From NCBI GenBank assembly GCA_003864495.1, contig PEDN01001361.1, positions 372,001 to 436,000 on the forward strand: a stretch of 64,000 nucleotides of DNA, written 5' to 3'. The stretch comes from Nemopilema nomurai (Eukaryota > Cnidaria > Scyphozoa > Rhizostomeae > Rhizostomatidae). Below, piece after piece: positions 11,901 through 25,200 of the stretch. The number at the start of each line of letters is the position of its first letter. Position 1 is the first letter of the stretch. Under the pieces are notes generated by a model. That model ran no database searches. It was given only the letters and a program-made list of their open reading frames with translations, and was not told the origin of the DNA. The position numbers and the translations under genes were made by a program.

Positions 11901-14569
11901 ATAGCTTCCTTCATTTGCACCGCTGTAAAATCTTTGCGCTAATTTCAAGAAGCCATATTTCATATTTTGATATTGATTCACCGTTAAACTGAGATTGATC
12001 TTTGTTGGAACCGTTAAATATTGGTCCACTCAACTTATTTTTCTATATGGTGTTATATATTACCGTAATTATAATAAATTCTAGACGCTTGTTTGTCACC
12101 TAGCTTACCCTACCATTGTTCCTAATCATGGCTAACCGGCTGTCGTAGATAAAAAGACATAATATTACGAGATGTTTAGGGCAAAGCAGTCCATAGAACT
12201 TAAGCTTTTACTAATCGTTTTGAAGTAGCCTCAAATCAAGATTTTCCCTCGTTTCTGCCTTTGTCCGTATACAACGTCTATTTTTTAGAAGATTACCAGT
12301 TAAAACTTTACAGCACACTCTTCACTAAGAATTCTTATTTCGTCCGACACTTTTCAGAGTATGTGAACGTCGGAAAATAAGCAAAAGCTGAAACAATAAA
12401 TAGCCAGTTGCAGATCGAAAACATTAGAGGGTAATAAGAGATAATTCTTATTTAGGAGAAAGGGAGTTTAACATGGCTATGGGCGTAAATGAAAATAATA
12501 GAAAGGTGATATAAATGTGTTTCCACGAAATCCGACACAGTTAAAAAACTCCATAATATATAATAATATATAATCATGTTTTTAGGAAGAAGGGGCGCAC
12601 TCTAGAACAAGTGTGGTATTGCGTCTCCGTTTGGCAAAACGCATGACACATGAAAGCAACCTTCACGTAAGTCGTTATGTCGTAAATGCATTGTTTCGAA
12701 ACAGCCGATAGATATTTTCGCCCCGTTTACACGAGAGAAAAACGAACTTTCTTCACTATTTTGACCCCGCGTATCAAATGCACCGTAGTGCAAAAATTAA
12801 ATTGAACATCAGAATCTTTTACTTTTTGCTCGAAACTCTTTAAAACACGCGGAAACATGGCAAGATGACCAAAAGCTGACGCTATAAATAGCTAGAACGA
12901 ACGATTGACTATTGTTTTGACCAATTGGCGACCACTCACACCATTCTTAAAAAATTCCGTCTTGAAGAGCGTTGAAAAATATTGCGCTGCTTTGTTATAA
13001 AGACAGACTCAACAACTCTTTAAAAATGTGAATTTGTGCAAAGACGTGACCTCAATCAAAAACTGAAGAGAATACGACGACACAAGACACATGATGAGTA
13101 TTACTTGTAATGAACAGACTTGTTAAGAACAGGTAAATTAATGTTCCACACTGCAAAACTCTCAATTTAGCCATACACAAGGGAGGTATAGCTCCGTAAG
13201 GTATTATGAAACTTTCTATGAATCTCTTTTCATTACACACACTCTCGTTTATAAAAAGTATAAGATTTTTCTCAATCTGTTCTTGCCTAACACAAGGTGT
13301 AAATTCGCCTTAAGATCAAAGAAAACATTAAATCTTTTTAGAAGCGTAACTTCATTTTAAATCGCTAATAGTTTTAAATTTTTTTCTTTTATTTTATTAT
13401 ATCTTTTATTAAATTTTAAAAGTAGCAATTTTGAGCCTCAATATTCTTATTGGCTTTTTTCTCATAAAAAAGCGTAAATCATTCATTAATTATATATTAT
13501 AACCACCGAATTCTCATCTACGTCAACTTCGATATTGCCCAGCTCGCACTCTTTTTCTTATTGCTATATTCTCGCGCCTTCTCCTATTTCTTCATGTCTT
13601 TATAGCACTTCCGGCAAGAATGGTCATTGACAATTTTAATTTTCATTGGTAGTGATGTTATTCTTTCTTGTATCGAAACTTGGCCTTTGTATAATGTACA
13701 ATGAAATTTGGTTTACAAACTTTGAGAAAATGTCACGGAAAAACCATAATGAAGATGGCACTTTGAGGGTCCAAACCACTTTGCAGACAATGGTGCCTGT
13801 TTTTAGATCACCTCAAAAAGTTTTTAACCCGCAACTGTCCACTTGTTATGTCAGCTCTGGTCATTTTCTGACGTTTGCATCATTGAGGAGTGTCGAATGC
13901 AAATTAAAAACTTTATGATATTGATATCAGCAATATGTTTTCAATTAAATAGTTAACTATTAAGATAATGTGCACGACAGTGTTTAAAAATAGGAGAACA
14001 GGCTTGTTTGATTGCAAAGTACTTTATCATAACAAACCACCACTGTGTAGGCCTATCAACACGCGTACATGAGATTTCAAGTCACAAACTGGAGCACCGC
14101 TTTGCATTATTTGGTTTGGTTTAAATTGTATACTCAAATGGCATCTAAATTCTTAACTTCATGTCAACCAACCAACACGGAAACGTTTTACCCTAAAACC
14201 TTCCTGGTTCTTTAACACCAACGAAGTTGAAAGTTTCTACAACCCTGGAGAAATATTTCGAGAAGCGCGATGGAGTATTACTAGAAGGGAGTACGAATCT
14301 TTTACTCGGCGAAACTGCAGAATCGGGATTCTACAAAAACAGTTTGTGAAGTTCAAGGAATAATATGAGCCTGCCATTTGCAATGAAACATAAAGAGGAG
14401 ATGGAATACTCTCTACTCAGGCACAGTACAATCAAACTCAAACATCAAAATGCTTTTTAGAGTCCTGATTCTTCAGTTTCGCCCATTTGGTCTATTCAAA
14501 GTTTTGTGGAGCATCGTGATCTGGACTTCTCGATACAGGGAGCCAGACTGGAAAATTTGTAATGTGCGC

Positions 14570-14800
14570 GGACAAGGTGACAAAAAATTTCCTGGACTGC
14601 GCGCCCTCGTCAGGATTTCATAAAATTTTGCGCGGCTACAATAAACTGATCAGGGCGATGGCCCCCCCATTTTTGCCAAAATCTTTTGCTATCGGTCATT
14701 GATCTGTTGTTGTGGTGAGGAAATATCATTTGCGCGGCCACATTTACGTTTAAATAACTTGCGCGGCCAATTTCGAAAAGCGCAGCAAAGTGTCCAGTCT
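14570..14800. repeat. Cluster of GCGCGGC-containing words
   Basis: TGTGCGCGGAC, TTTGCGCGGCTAC, TTTGCGCGGCCAC and CTTGCGCGGCCAA occur within about 200 bp. The cluster stands out against AT-rich surroundings and is probably a degraded repeat or MITE. I could not define ends. Confidence 0.45.
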
Positions 14801-16221
14801 GGACAGAGAGTACAATCCGAAAGGTGCTCCGAGCCGGCCCCTTGCGACAGACCGAGAACATAGAATTGAAGAGCGAAATCTTTGTCTCCTACTCTGTGTG
14901 CATTTTTATCTAGCACGCTGATTCAATTTGATTATTTTCAATTGATTTGAACTTTTATTGTGTGTTGATAAAGAGTGCTATCTTGGGAGAATTAATACGT
15001 TATCCATCGTATTCATGGCAGCTTACAAGAACGAAGACGAATTTACGATAAGACACAAAATGGCCTTATTCTGATGAATTTATATCGAATAAGAGCAACT
15101 TGCCTTTCAGAAGAGTGCGAAATGATAACAGGGGTGCGTGATTTGCAGTTGGACAAGCAAGAACTTGGTGATGATCGAAGGCATCGAAGATATTATCGTT
15201 TGATCTAACGATGCATCTTGCATAACTTATAAAAACAACGCCATATTTTCCTTCAGGCGAAAACGAAGCTCAAGCATATGGTTTCCTTCAAAACTGATGT
15301 CGCAGTATTAGAAAGACCCGGAGGTAAATGCTCTTAATATATAGCTTCCTTTGTATGTGCTCCATGACGATGATTTAGAGTTGGTCCTTTTTCAATGTTG
15401 ATACCCAATCACGGCAAGTTGCTTTTTGTGGTTGTTCATAACAGAAATTCCAAACCACTTCTTAGGTAATTAATGAGAGAGTCCCATTAAACGTTTATAA
15501 AAACCTCGTTGGCTCTTAACAAGAAATTAGAGTGCTGAAATTTTTGTTTATTTTACCGAGCACCCACAGATATAAAGTTATTACTTGGTTTTTGCAAACA
15601 ATACGTCATAGTCTACTGTAGAACCAAGAGAAATTTGTCTCCTTTTGCTCGGTCCTATTTTCTTCGGTCTTACAATGTTGAGCTTTCGTCAACAAGAAAC
15701 TTAGAGATTATGATCCCCTCGCTATTGAACAATTCATAATTCAGACCTCTTCACAAACATCCAAATCCCTTGAGCAGTAACTTCTACAAAATGACAATCC
15801 GCAAAAGCACCAGTGCTTTGCCTGGATTTCTTGAAATTATCCAATACACACTTTAAGATTATCATAATACTGGAAAGTTTTCGATTTGCTAGACAGCTGC
15901 TAAAGGAACTTATGTATTTTTCATCACCTTAGTTTTCAAGGTTTGTCAGCTGTATATCTCGGAAAACCCCTAATTGAAAGAATCAGTTTTAACTGCATTG
16001 TTGAAAAAGATCACTAGAACAGTACATCCTATTAAAATTTTCCAAAACAAGCAGCGGATAATGTAAACCTGCAGCTACAGTACATACTGTTTTGTCTATG
16101 TAAAGAGTATAAACGGTGCCATAAGGTAAATCCAGGTTGAAACATTAGAACGAGGAATTTAAAGTAATTGAAGAGTTGCCCAAATTTTTAGAAATAACGC
16201 ACGAAACAAACCTTTTTTCAG

Positions 16222-16268
16222 TCTAAAGTGTTCCTATGATTTGTTCATAGGAAACTGAAGTCAAGCTG
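16222..16268 (+). promoter_or_regulatory. 5' leader of cyclase with hairpin and five-codon uORF
   Basis: A CCTTTTTTCAG tract ends at 16221, so the first coding exon may begin here after a noncoding exon. TTCCTATGA (16231-16239) pairs perfectly with TCATAGGAA (16245-16253) over a 5-nt loop, 15 nt before the start codon at 16269. An upstream ATG inside the hairpin opens a uORF of four codons plus TAG (16236-16250). The features are visible directly; that they tune translation is inference. Confidence 0.5.
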
Positions 16269-19200
16269 ATGGGAAGCAAGGCTGTTGACATCTTTTTGCT
16301 AGTATTTGCCGGTTTCCTCTTATCAAGCAATGGAAGCACGGAGAACAAAACAGTTATAACGGTTGGCCTTTTGGCGCCGTTTACTGGCTCCTGGAACAAG
16401 GCACCAAAGTTTGCGTCTGCAGTAGGAATAGCTGTCGACTTCATCAACCACAACACCTCTCTGTTGTCTCGTTTTCATTTGAAATTTGTGTATGGAGACA
16501 CGAGTTGCAGCGAAGTTGGTGGTGTGGGCGCTGCAGTGAAACTTCTTCGCGAAGACGTGAATGTTTTCATAGGCCCGGCCTGTGCCAAGTCATGTGTTCA
16601 TGCTGGTTTTGTTGCTGCTGCTCAAAGAGTCCCCATGATCTCCTATGGCTGTTCAGCAACAACTCTTTCTGATACTACACTCTACCCCAACTTCTTCCGC
16701 ACCAAGCCATTTGCGAGAGGAAGCAAAATTTCGACACCGCAAGCATTAAGCTTGATTATGGACAATTTCGGATGGAAGCACGGCTGCATGGCCGAGGACA
16801 TAGACCCGGTGTTCACACCGCTTGCAAGAGAAACTTTGGCTGCTTTTGCGAGAAAGAACATCACAATCGGGAGAATAGAACGATTCTACCCACACACGTA
16901 TGACGCATTGGAGCTGATGAAAAGGCTTAAACCTGTTTGCAGAAGTAAGTATGTGCATTGTACTTGTGCAATGACTAGATATGTAAGAGAGAAAGTTTAT
17001 TATTTACAAGTTAAATTGGAAACTTATGAGCCATTGATGCTTTAGGCTAATCGTGAATTATTTGATTATTGATCGATTGTCAATTGATCAAGTGATTATT
17101 AATTGATCAGTTGATTGTTGATTGATTATGTCATTCATTCTTTCCTAGTTTTGATCTTCCTGTGCTACAGCTTCGATGCGGCCAAGATGACTGTGGCTGC
17201 AAAGAAACTCGGCATGCACAACGGCGAATACATGTTCATTGCCATTGACCTTGAGATTTACAACAGTTGGGATATGCAAGAGTTCACTGAAGGATTCAGG
17301 CCCGTTAAGAATGTGCTCAGTGGGATTATCAGTGTGAAAGTTTTGAAAGTCAAAATGACAGATAGCAAGTATCGGTCGTTTAACGAGGAGGTGATTAGGC
17401 GAATGGAGCAGCCTCCTTTCAACATCACGGCGACGTCATCTGTAAGTTTAAAGTCAGTATTCGGAACCAAATGTTTTCAATAAAGGTGGTCTTCTTTGAA
17501 GGCTGTATTTCTGTGCAACTTTCTTGCTTGAGCTGCATATGATTATGAAACAGAATCGCTTTGTCGTGTCACATTGGTTGACATTTGGCGATCAGCAAAC
17601 ATTATCGTATCAAATTGAGAGTCATGGACAGTTCCCAGAAGCTTTCACTCAATTGAACTGCGTCACAAATAATGTCATTGCATTTCACCTTTTCTATGCT
17701 CAATGCTCCAAGCAAGAAAGTGTGCCTTTCATAATTAAAAGCATTAGCATCTCTGATTAATTGATTATCAGTGATCAGAAAATCATTCATGTCTGCAAAA
17801 TAAACTTTATCCTTCGTTGATCGTTCATTTTTGGGATTAAGCCACGCATCGAAAGCAACCACACTTTTCGAATTCGAACAGCATGCTGAATAGAATAGCA
17901 TTTGATGTTTAAAAAGAAGAAAACATACGCGAATGCCTATGACCAATACTCAAGTATTAGAAGAAACGCTTGAATAAACTGGCCTCTTTATCAAATATCA
18001 CGTGACAACCCTCACCGGCCTTTCATTCCAGGTAATCTCCTCAGCAGCTTACCTTCACGACGCAGTGTTGTTGTACGCGCACGCGCTGAATAGGTCGCTT
18101 ACCAATGGAGGGACCTGGAATGACGGTTCTGCCGTCACTCGCTCCATGTTCAATGCGACGTTTACAGGTACGATGCTCTAAGACATGGCTAGGCCATTCA
18201 GTTCTAACGAAATTTATGCACTTTATTCATTTTCCTCCTCCCTACAAGCATTGTGGACGCGCTGCGAAAAGAAAGAGTTTTTACGTCCAATCTTTCCAGC
18301 AGATATATTGAGAGCTGCACTTCCTTAACAATGTGGTTTTGTTGTTAGGGACTAGAGAATAGGGGGGGGGGGGCTAAAGGCTAACGGCGTGTGAAATAAG
18401 GAAGAATCCCAAAAACAGGACTTTTAACCGGCGTTGTAGTTGTTAAGATGAGAAAGCAATTTGCATTATAGCGAAACAAGGTGAAAAGGCGTTGAATTTG
18501 AAAGCCGTTTTGTAGAAATAATTCGTCGAATTCAAGCTGTTTACTCATATCTTTATTAATTTGTTTTTAATTCAATAATTCAATAATAATTAAATGCAAA
18601 TAACATTTATTATCTCTTTAATCAAGATTAGGTCTGTATGTTAACTTTACTGTGGCAATGATAATTCATTTACAGGACATAAATCAATTCATTATTTCAT
18701 ATGGTTTATCTTCGTAAAGTAATCTAATAATACGGTTGCTACTGGACTCGTTTCAGGCATAACTGGCCGAGTGAGGCTAGATAAAAATGGGGACAGGATA
18801 CCAATTTTCATTGTGGACAATGTGCAAGATGGTAGTTTCATTGCAATGAAAGAATTCGATCCGGACGCAAATTCGTCCATAATTTTGCGTACCGATTACG
18901 TGTTCCCAGGGGGCACGAGAACCCCGCCTAAAGCTATTCCAGTTTGTGGATTCGATGGGGCCTTGTGCACTCCTGGTAAGCATGAACAACTTCATTTCAC
19001 AACTTTTATTAAAGAGCATTTTAAGTTCTAAAACTTAGACATCGGATTACTATCTTTATCGCACAAATCCGGACACTAAGTAGCCGGTAAGCTTCTTTTC
19101 AAAGCTTTGTGTCATCTCATGGTATATTTTATTTCCGAAATCACGAACTACCGTCTAAAAGATCATATCTATAACATGCACATCAAGAAGACGTTAGTAG

Positions 19201-22200
19201 AAATCGTGTTTGGTTTCTCGTTGCAGCTAAAAAGTCACAAGCCGTTCAAATTATTGCAATTGTTATTCCCTTCCTTGTCATCTTGCTTGGGACTCTCGTC
19301 TTCTTCCGGTACAAGTAAGTTGTTTTGTAGCTATTGGAACTCCTTATTGACATTTTGGCTTATATTGTCTGAGCGACAGTACTTATTGGCTTCAAGGAGC
19401 CTATGACGCTATACATCATCCATGGTAGAGATTGATAAGTTTTCGGTGGCATATTTTCAAAAATCCTAGGTTTTGGTAAAGGAGCCCTAACGAAGGTAGT
19501 TTTTAGGACACTGAGAAGCTTTATGCCTATTAAGCAGTGTCCTGGTCCTTCCTCTTGATGTTGCAACACCTCGTGATTCCTTATGTCTGGAATTACAGAG
19601 AGGTAGCGAACCACGGACCCTTGGGTTTGTAGTCCTCGCACCGAGCATGTGCCATTAAGTTTCATCAGCTTTAAATCGACGATACAGTACCGTTAAAAGT
19701 TTTAGGAATGCCTCCACATGTTTATATTAGCCTTAGATAAACATGGTCGGGCTGCTCATCTTTCCCTTATAAATGATGTTGAGATGTACCTTTGAATGAT
19801 AATGTACGGCATACATAGATTGTCTTCTATTATGATCCAGTTTCCAATGTTTCAAGTCATCAATAACTTTATATTCCAAACTTTGTAGCTTAAACAGTTT
19901 TCTTTTTTCTTTTTTAAGGAAATGGAGGTATGAAAGAGTCGCCCTTGAGAAGGAGCTAATAGTCAACTGTAGCGAAGTTGCTTATTCAAAATTTGGAGAA
20001 TCTCAGAATAGCAGAGCTTCATATAAGTCCGTAAGTAGATTGCGAAAATGACAGTCTTGATATGAAATAAAATGGCCCTGTAGGTTAAAAAAGCCGTGAG
20101 CTAGGTTCTACTGCAAAATTCTCCTAATTTTGTTGAATTTACCTAGCCTTAAGCACAAACTGGGTACTGCAATGTGCTGCGTTGTAATTCTTTGTCCGTT
20201 GTCTAACCCTTGGACTGAATTCAGCCTCGCAAGTGTATTGTGAGAACTTTCCCATTCAGTGTGGGATTCGTATGACATGACCCTTCAAAGCTACATGACA
20301 CACGCATACTTTTTTCTGGACAAGTATGGAAAAGCGTTGCGGATTAAAAGCATGTCTTGGCTGATCTTTTAAAATGGGTGGCTCTAACCGTGAATCGTTT
20401 AATTCAGTGTGGTTTGGAGGCCAACAAGGGCAAGCTGTCTTCTGGATTTTTCCTAAGCTGCTCGATTTTTGGTTACATTATCTTCTTCTTAGAGTGTATC
20501 ACCGGAAACCGAAAGCTCAGAGTTAAAAGGTAGACTATTAGTGCTTCAAGCTGTGAAAGTCAACTCGGCAAATGACTATCGAGAAGGCTTTCGGTGAAAT
20601 GTTGTTTTCAGCACATGCGCCAAAACTTAAAGAAATGTTTTTAGATTGCCCTGACGAAGCAACAGCATTCATGGCCTTTTCTTATTCAGCTTTTATCATT
20701 CTCAACAGAATGTCTTCTCAAAGCTAAGCGTCGCTTCAGAGGAATATGGAGGCAACCTCGATCTTGTTGGGGTGTACCAGACCCATCGAGTGTACGTGAA
20801 AAAATCCCACTGCACACTCTCACACCACACAATATTTTCAAAAGAGCGCTTGCATCGATTAAAACAGGTATGCTATACTCAAGTATCCATTACACACTTG
20901 TTCATTGGCAAGGTGCGTTTTTCTACACATCAAGAAAGGCTACACTCTCCGCAGACTTTGCCTTTCTTTGGCAGAGATGCCAGGCTAGATAACAAAAGTA
21001 GGACAAATATATTGTACTTGTAATCCTTGCAAGAAATACGTATGTAACATTTTATATACTTTATTTAAATTATTCTTAGAATTGGTAATTTTTATTAGTT
21101 GCTTTAAATTAGCTAAAGAAGAAAATATTTCAACTTAAGTAAAGATGAAGAAGAAACACGGTAACATTTCTCTTCACCACCAATCCAAACCTTTTTTGGA
21201 AGCAGCACCGATGAGCAAAGAGCCCCCTGCATTGCATCCTTTATTTTGTCTCCTTCATATTGGTATTTTTATCAGTATGTCATACTTCTCTTACCACGAC
21301 TCACTCTATATAGATTGAATTTGAGTTTTCATGAAATGGAAGCCGTGTTTTCCTGTCTCATCGCCTTGCTGTTTTTATAATGCTATACACTTTCACGAAA
21401 CTGCAATTCGGTAACTTTATACCAGTATGGCATCCAGTTGCCTAGTACAGTATCATAGAATCTTTTCTATACATCGCCCTAAGAAAATTGGGAAACTTTT
21501 TAGATACGAGACCTGCACCACACAAATGTCAATTTATTTGTTGGCGCTGGACTATTCAACAACGAGCTTTGGGTTCTGTGGGAGCATTGCGCTAAAGGAA
21601 GTTTACAGGTGATGTCATGTCATAATCGTAAAATGAGACTTAGAGATTGAGTTAGAAAGACCTAACCGAGTGTTAGTCAAGACATACTTCTAATGCAAGT
21701 TTGAGGGAGGGTGTCTCCATCAGCATCAATTGCTGTTTATTTCTCGTTATGAGGTACAATGGGTCCGTTTTCAGATTGCTTAATAGAATTATCCTTTGTC
21801 GTATCAATGAATCATTTTTCAATGCATTTAAAATTGTTATATGAATGACAACTGTAGTGCATAAAGTCGTGATATTAGAAAGCTGATAGTAAAGATTTTT
21901 GTAGATGAAGTTTAAATCAGCGTTGACGATCGAATCTTTATCTTTCCAGGACATCCTGCAAAACGATGACATTGACATCGACTGGATGTTCAAATTCTCT
22001 TTTGCTGTGGATATTGTCAAGGTAGATGAATTGGTTTGCCATTGTCATATTGGTCATTACTTGTGTAATAAACAGCCCAGATTCTCAAGTTCCCAAACCA
22101 ACTTCTCGCCAATCTATGGATCTTCCCATTAATCTATTGATCTTCTGATTAATCGTTCGATCTTCCCATCAATCTACCGATCTTCCTTCCCATCAGACTA

Positions 22201-25200
22201 TCGATCTTCCCATTATTCTATCGATCTTCTCGTATATCTATGGATCTACCCATCAACCTTTTGGTCTTCCTGTCAATCTTTCGATCTTCCCATCAATCTA
22301 TCAAATTTCCTTCCCATCAATCTATCGATCTTCCCATTAATCTATCGATCTTCTCATCGATCTATGGATCTACCCATCAACCTTTTGGTCTTCATGTCAA
22401 TCTTTCGATCTTCCCATTAATCTATCGATCTTCTCATCGATCTATGGATCTACCCATCAACCTTTTGGTCTTCATGTCAATCTTTCGATCTTCCCATCAA
22501 TCTATCAAATTTCCTTCTCATCAATCCATCGATCTTGTTATTAGTCTTTCGATCTTCCCATCAATTTATCGATCTTGTCATTAATCTTTCGATCTTCCCA
22601 TCAATCTATCGATCTTCCTTCCCATCAATCTATCGATCTTCCTTCCCATCAATCTATCGATCTTCCTTCCCATCAATCTATCGATCTTCCTTCCCATCAA
22701 TCTATTGATCTTCCCATCAATCTATCGATCTTCCTTCCCATCAATCCATCGATCTTGTTATTAGTCTTTCGATCTTCCCATCAATCTATCGATCTTCCTT
22801 CCCATCAATCTATCGATCTTCCTATTATTCCATCGATCTTCCTTCCCATCAATCCATGGATCTACCCATCAACCTCTTGATCTTCCTATGAATCGGTCGA
22901 TCTTTCCATTAATTTATCGATCTTTTTGTGGAATTGATTCACAGAATAGATTTACCTCTAGCCACTTGCTCTTAAAAATTATTTTGATTTTTTAAAAAAA
23001 ACTGAATTCAGGCGATGCTTGTAACTCAATTTTGTCATATATTGCATCTTTTTACTTTGCAAAAAATATGATCTTTTCAAAGCTACTTTCTAAAATTATG
23101 ATTCTTTTGAAGCCCCGTTGATTCCGATTTTCCTTAGGCTATGGTAGAGATCCACAAACGATTTGGCGTCCACGGAAATCTCAAGACGTCCAACTGCCTC
23201 CTTGACAGCAGATGGGTTGTAAAAATTAGTGACTTCGGCTGCAATTCCCTTGAGAAGCCTGCCAAGGACCTTGATGCCCAGTACCACGACTTCAAAAGTA
23301 AGCTTAATTGTCTAAGCTAATATTTAAACAACATTATCGCACGAGATCGCAGTTCTTTAATTTAATAACAAATTCTGGCTGTGAATTATATACCAGCTTT
23401 AAAGAAATCACTAATCTTGTCTATAAACATGCATGGACGGCGAGTGGTCTTTTATTTTGGCTCAGTGATTACATTAACTTCAGGCTGGCTAGCTTAATAC
23501 ACACTTAGGATTCGACCGTATGAACCAAGCCGCTTAAAGAGACTATGTAAGTAAGCTAGGAAAATGAGAAGAAGCTTTAGGATGAACGAGTAAATGAGCA
23601 TCACACGCAGCCTTTATAGTTTGGGTAGTTTTTTCGTCATGGTTGAATTTTTGTATTTACAGCGGTTTGATATTTGAATTTATCGGATAGTTCCGAAAGC
23701 TGCGGCGTTTATGGAGCTTCCTAACTTTGTTTCGAGGACGAGCATCGATTATCTGAAGAGACGTGAATAGAAAAACGACAGTAAGGGCCTAAGTCATCTG
23801 TAGCCTTCAAATACATTTACCTGGTATTGCTATTCTACAAAGTTGAGGAATCAATTTGAATCACATGGTTGGACTAAGAGGAAACGCATTTTGCAAATAG
23901 ATACTGAAATGATATTTAAGTGACATTAAGTGTTATTTGTCACATTTTAACTCCATATCCAGGTCTAAGTTCATTTCTGAATAGTATTCTTGAACCTCTT
24001 TATCGAGTATTCTTGAACTTCTTTCATTTCTGATTAGTATTCTTGAACTTCTTTATCGAGTAATGAAGTGTCCCTTGAATGAACTCTTTTCTTTAATCAA
24101 GCCTACTTTCTCTTTGTTTCAACAAAAGCTATCATTACGTTGTGAACAAATCAATGTAAACTACCTTATTTTGGCTACTTTAAGATCAAATTCAAAGCTC
24201 GATTAAGGATGAAGAGAACTATAAGCTTTCCAAGAAAAGAAGGCAATAAAATATTTACCGCATAACAGAGAATTGATTCATGCATGATTTTTTGCACAGG
24301 CGGCACAGTGCGTGTGATTATTTTCTGCGCCCTAGTCATAAAGAGGACAGGCTCTATGGCTGACACCTTGTCAAAGTTGCAGTTTCGTATCTGGGGAAGA
24401 ATGCTCCCCGTACTTAAGGTGTTTTGTTAGAGCGGTCAGTGTTCTTTCGTATGCACATTCTGGCTTCTTTAATGCTTGTACATATTGCTAACCCTTCATA
24501 CTTCAAGTCATTGGGCAAATATCTATTTCGTAGTCTTCGTTGAGAAAAGTTCTTATGAAAACTACATTCAATTTGTCATTCGATCAATCTGACAATCTCT
24601 GATTTCGTTACTTTGCTATGCAGGGTAATTCTAATTTTTCTTCTCAAATTTCTCCAATTCGGCTGCAACAATATGACATTGAAATAAAACTGGTATTCAC
24701 TGTTTGAATTCGATAAAGGTTCTTTCAAAGGTGCCGGGTTGGCCCAACGATCTTCTAAAAGGGACCCCCAATTTTGCGTTTAAGGGAACCCTTTGCAAAA
24801 TATGAGGCTTTTCCTTCGAAATTTCAATTGAGTGATTGTTTGCTATAAACAGATAATTAGTGCTACACATTTTAGATATAAAAATACCAATTAATCGTAA
24901 TAGAATCGTTTGACCAAAACCTCGAATTTTTGCCACACTCGCTAAAGCTCACTTCAGTCTTATTGGCCGGTTGAAATTTTGAGCCAATGTCTTGAAGGGA
25001 GATAATCATTAGTGACATTGCTTGTAAAAAGGCCATTTTGTCTGTTTCGTAGACATGTTCTGGACAGCTCCAGAATTTCTTGCCAATTACTACCAAAGTG
25101 AAAGAACAAAATCTGGTGACGTCTATAGTTATGGAATTATCATGAAAGAAATTTGTTCAAGATGCGATCCCTACGAAGAATATTCCCTTTTACCTTCAGG

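Larger units (their letters stand above)
4856..16221. other. Long intergenic region, no gene recognised
   Basis: About 11 kb between the MITE and the second cyclase. Open frames are short, overlap on both strands and show no domain or exon chain; the largest (10561-10947, - strand, 128 codons) resembles nothing I know. I noted hairpins near 5630 and 5931, AT-rich stretches near 12550 and 13380-13500, and a cluster of TTGCGCGGC words at 14570-14770. Distal enhancers or 5'UTR exons of the cyclase at 16269 could lie here, but I cannot identify them. Confidence 0.5.

Noticed and set aside
12883..12890. TATA-box-like TATAAATA
   Set aside because: No gene start follows within a plausible distance; expected by chance in AT-rich DNA.
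20493..20529. A 37-nt candidate exon of the cyclase with AG before and GT after (would read [12 protein letters not shown])
   Set aside because: Its length shifts phase, and the next exon (20709-20867) reads the kinase-homology sequence only if joined directly to 20030. Skipping it gives a perfect frame throughout.
22240..22880. Two long + strand open frames of repeated SHQSIDLP
   Set aside because: Produced by minisatellite units that are multiples of three; located inside an intron.
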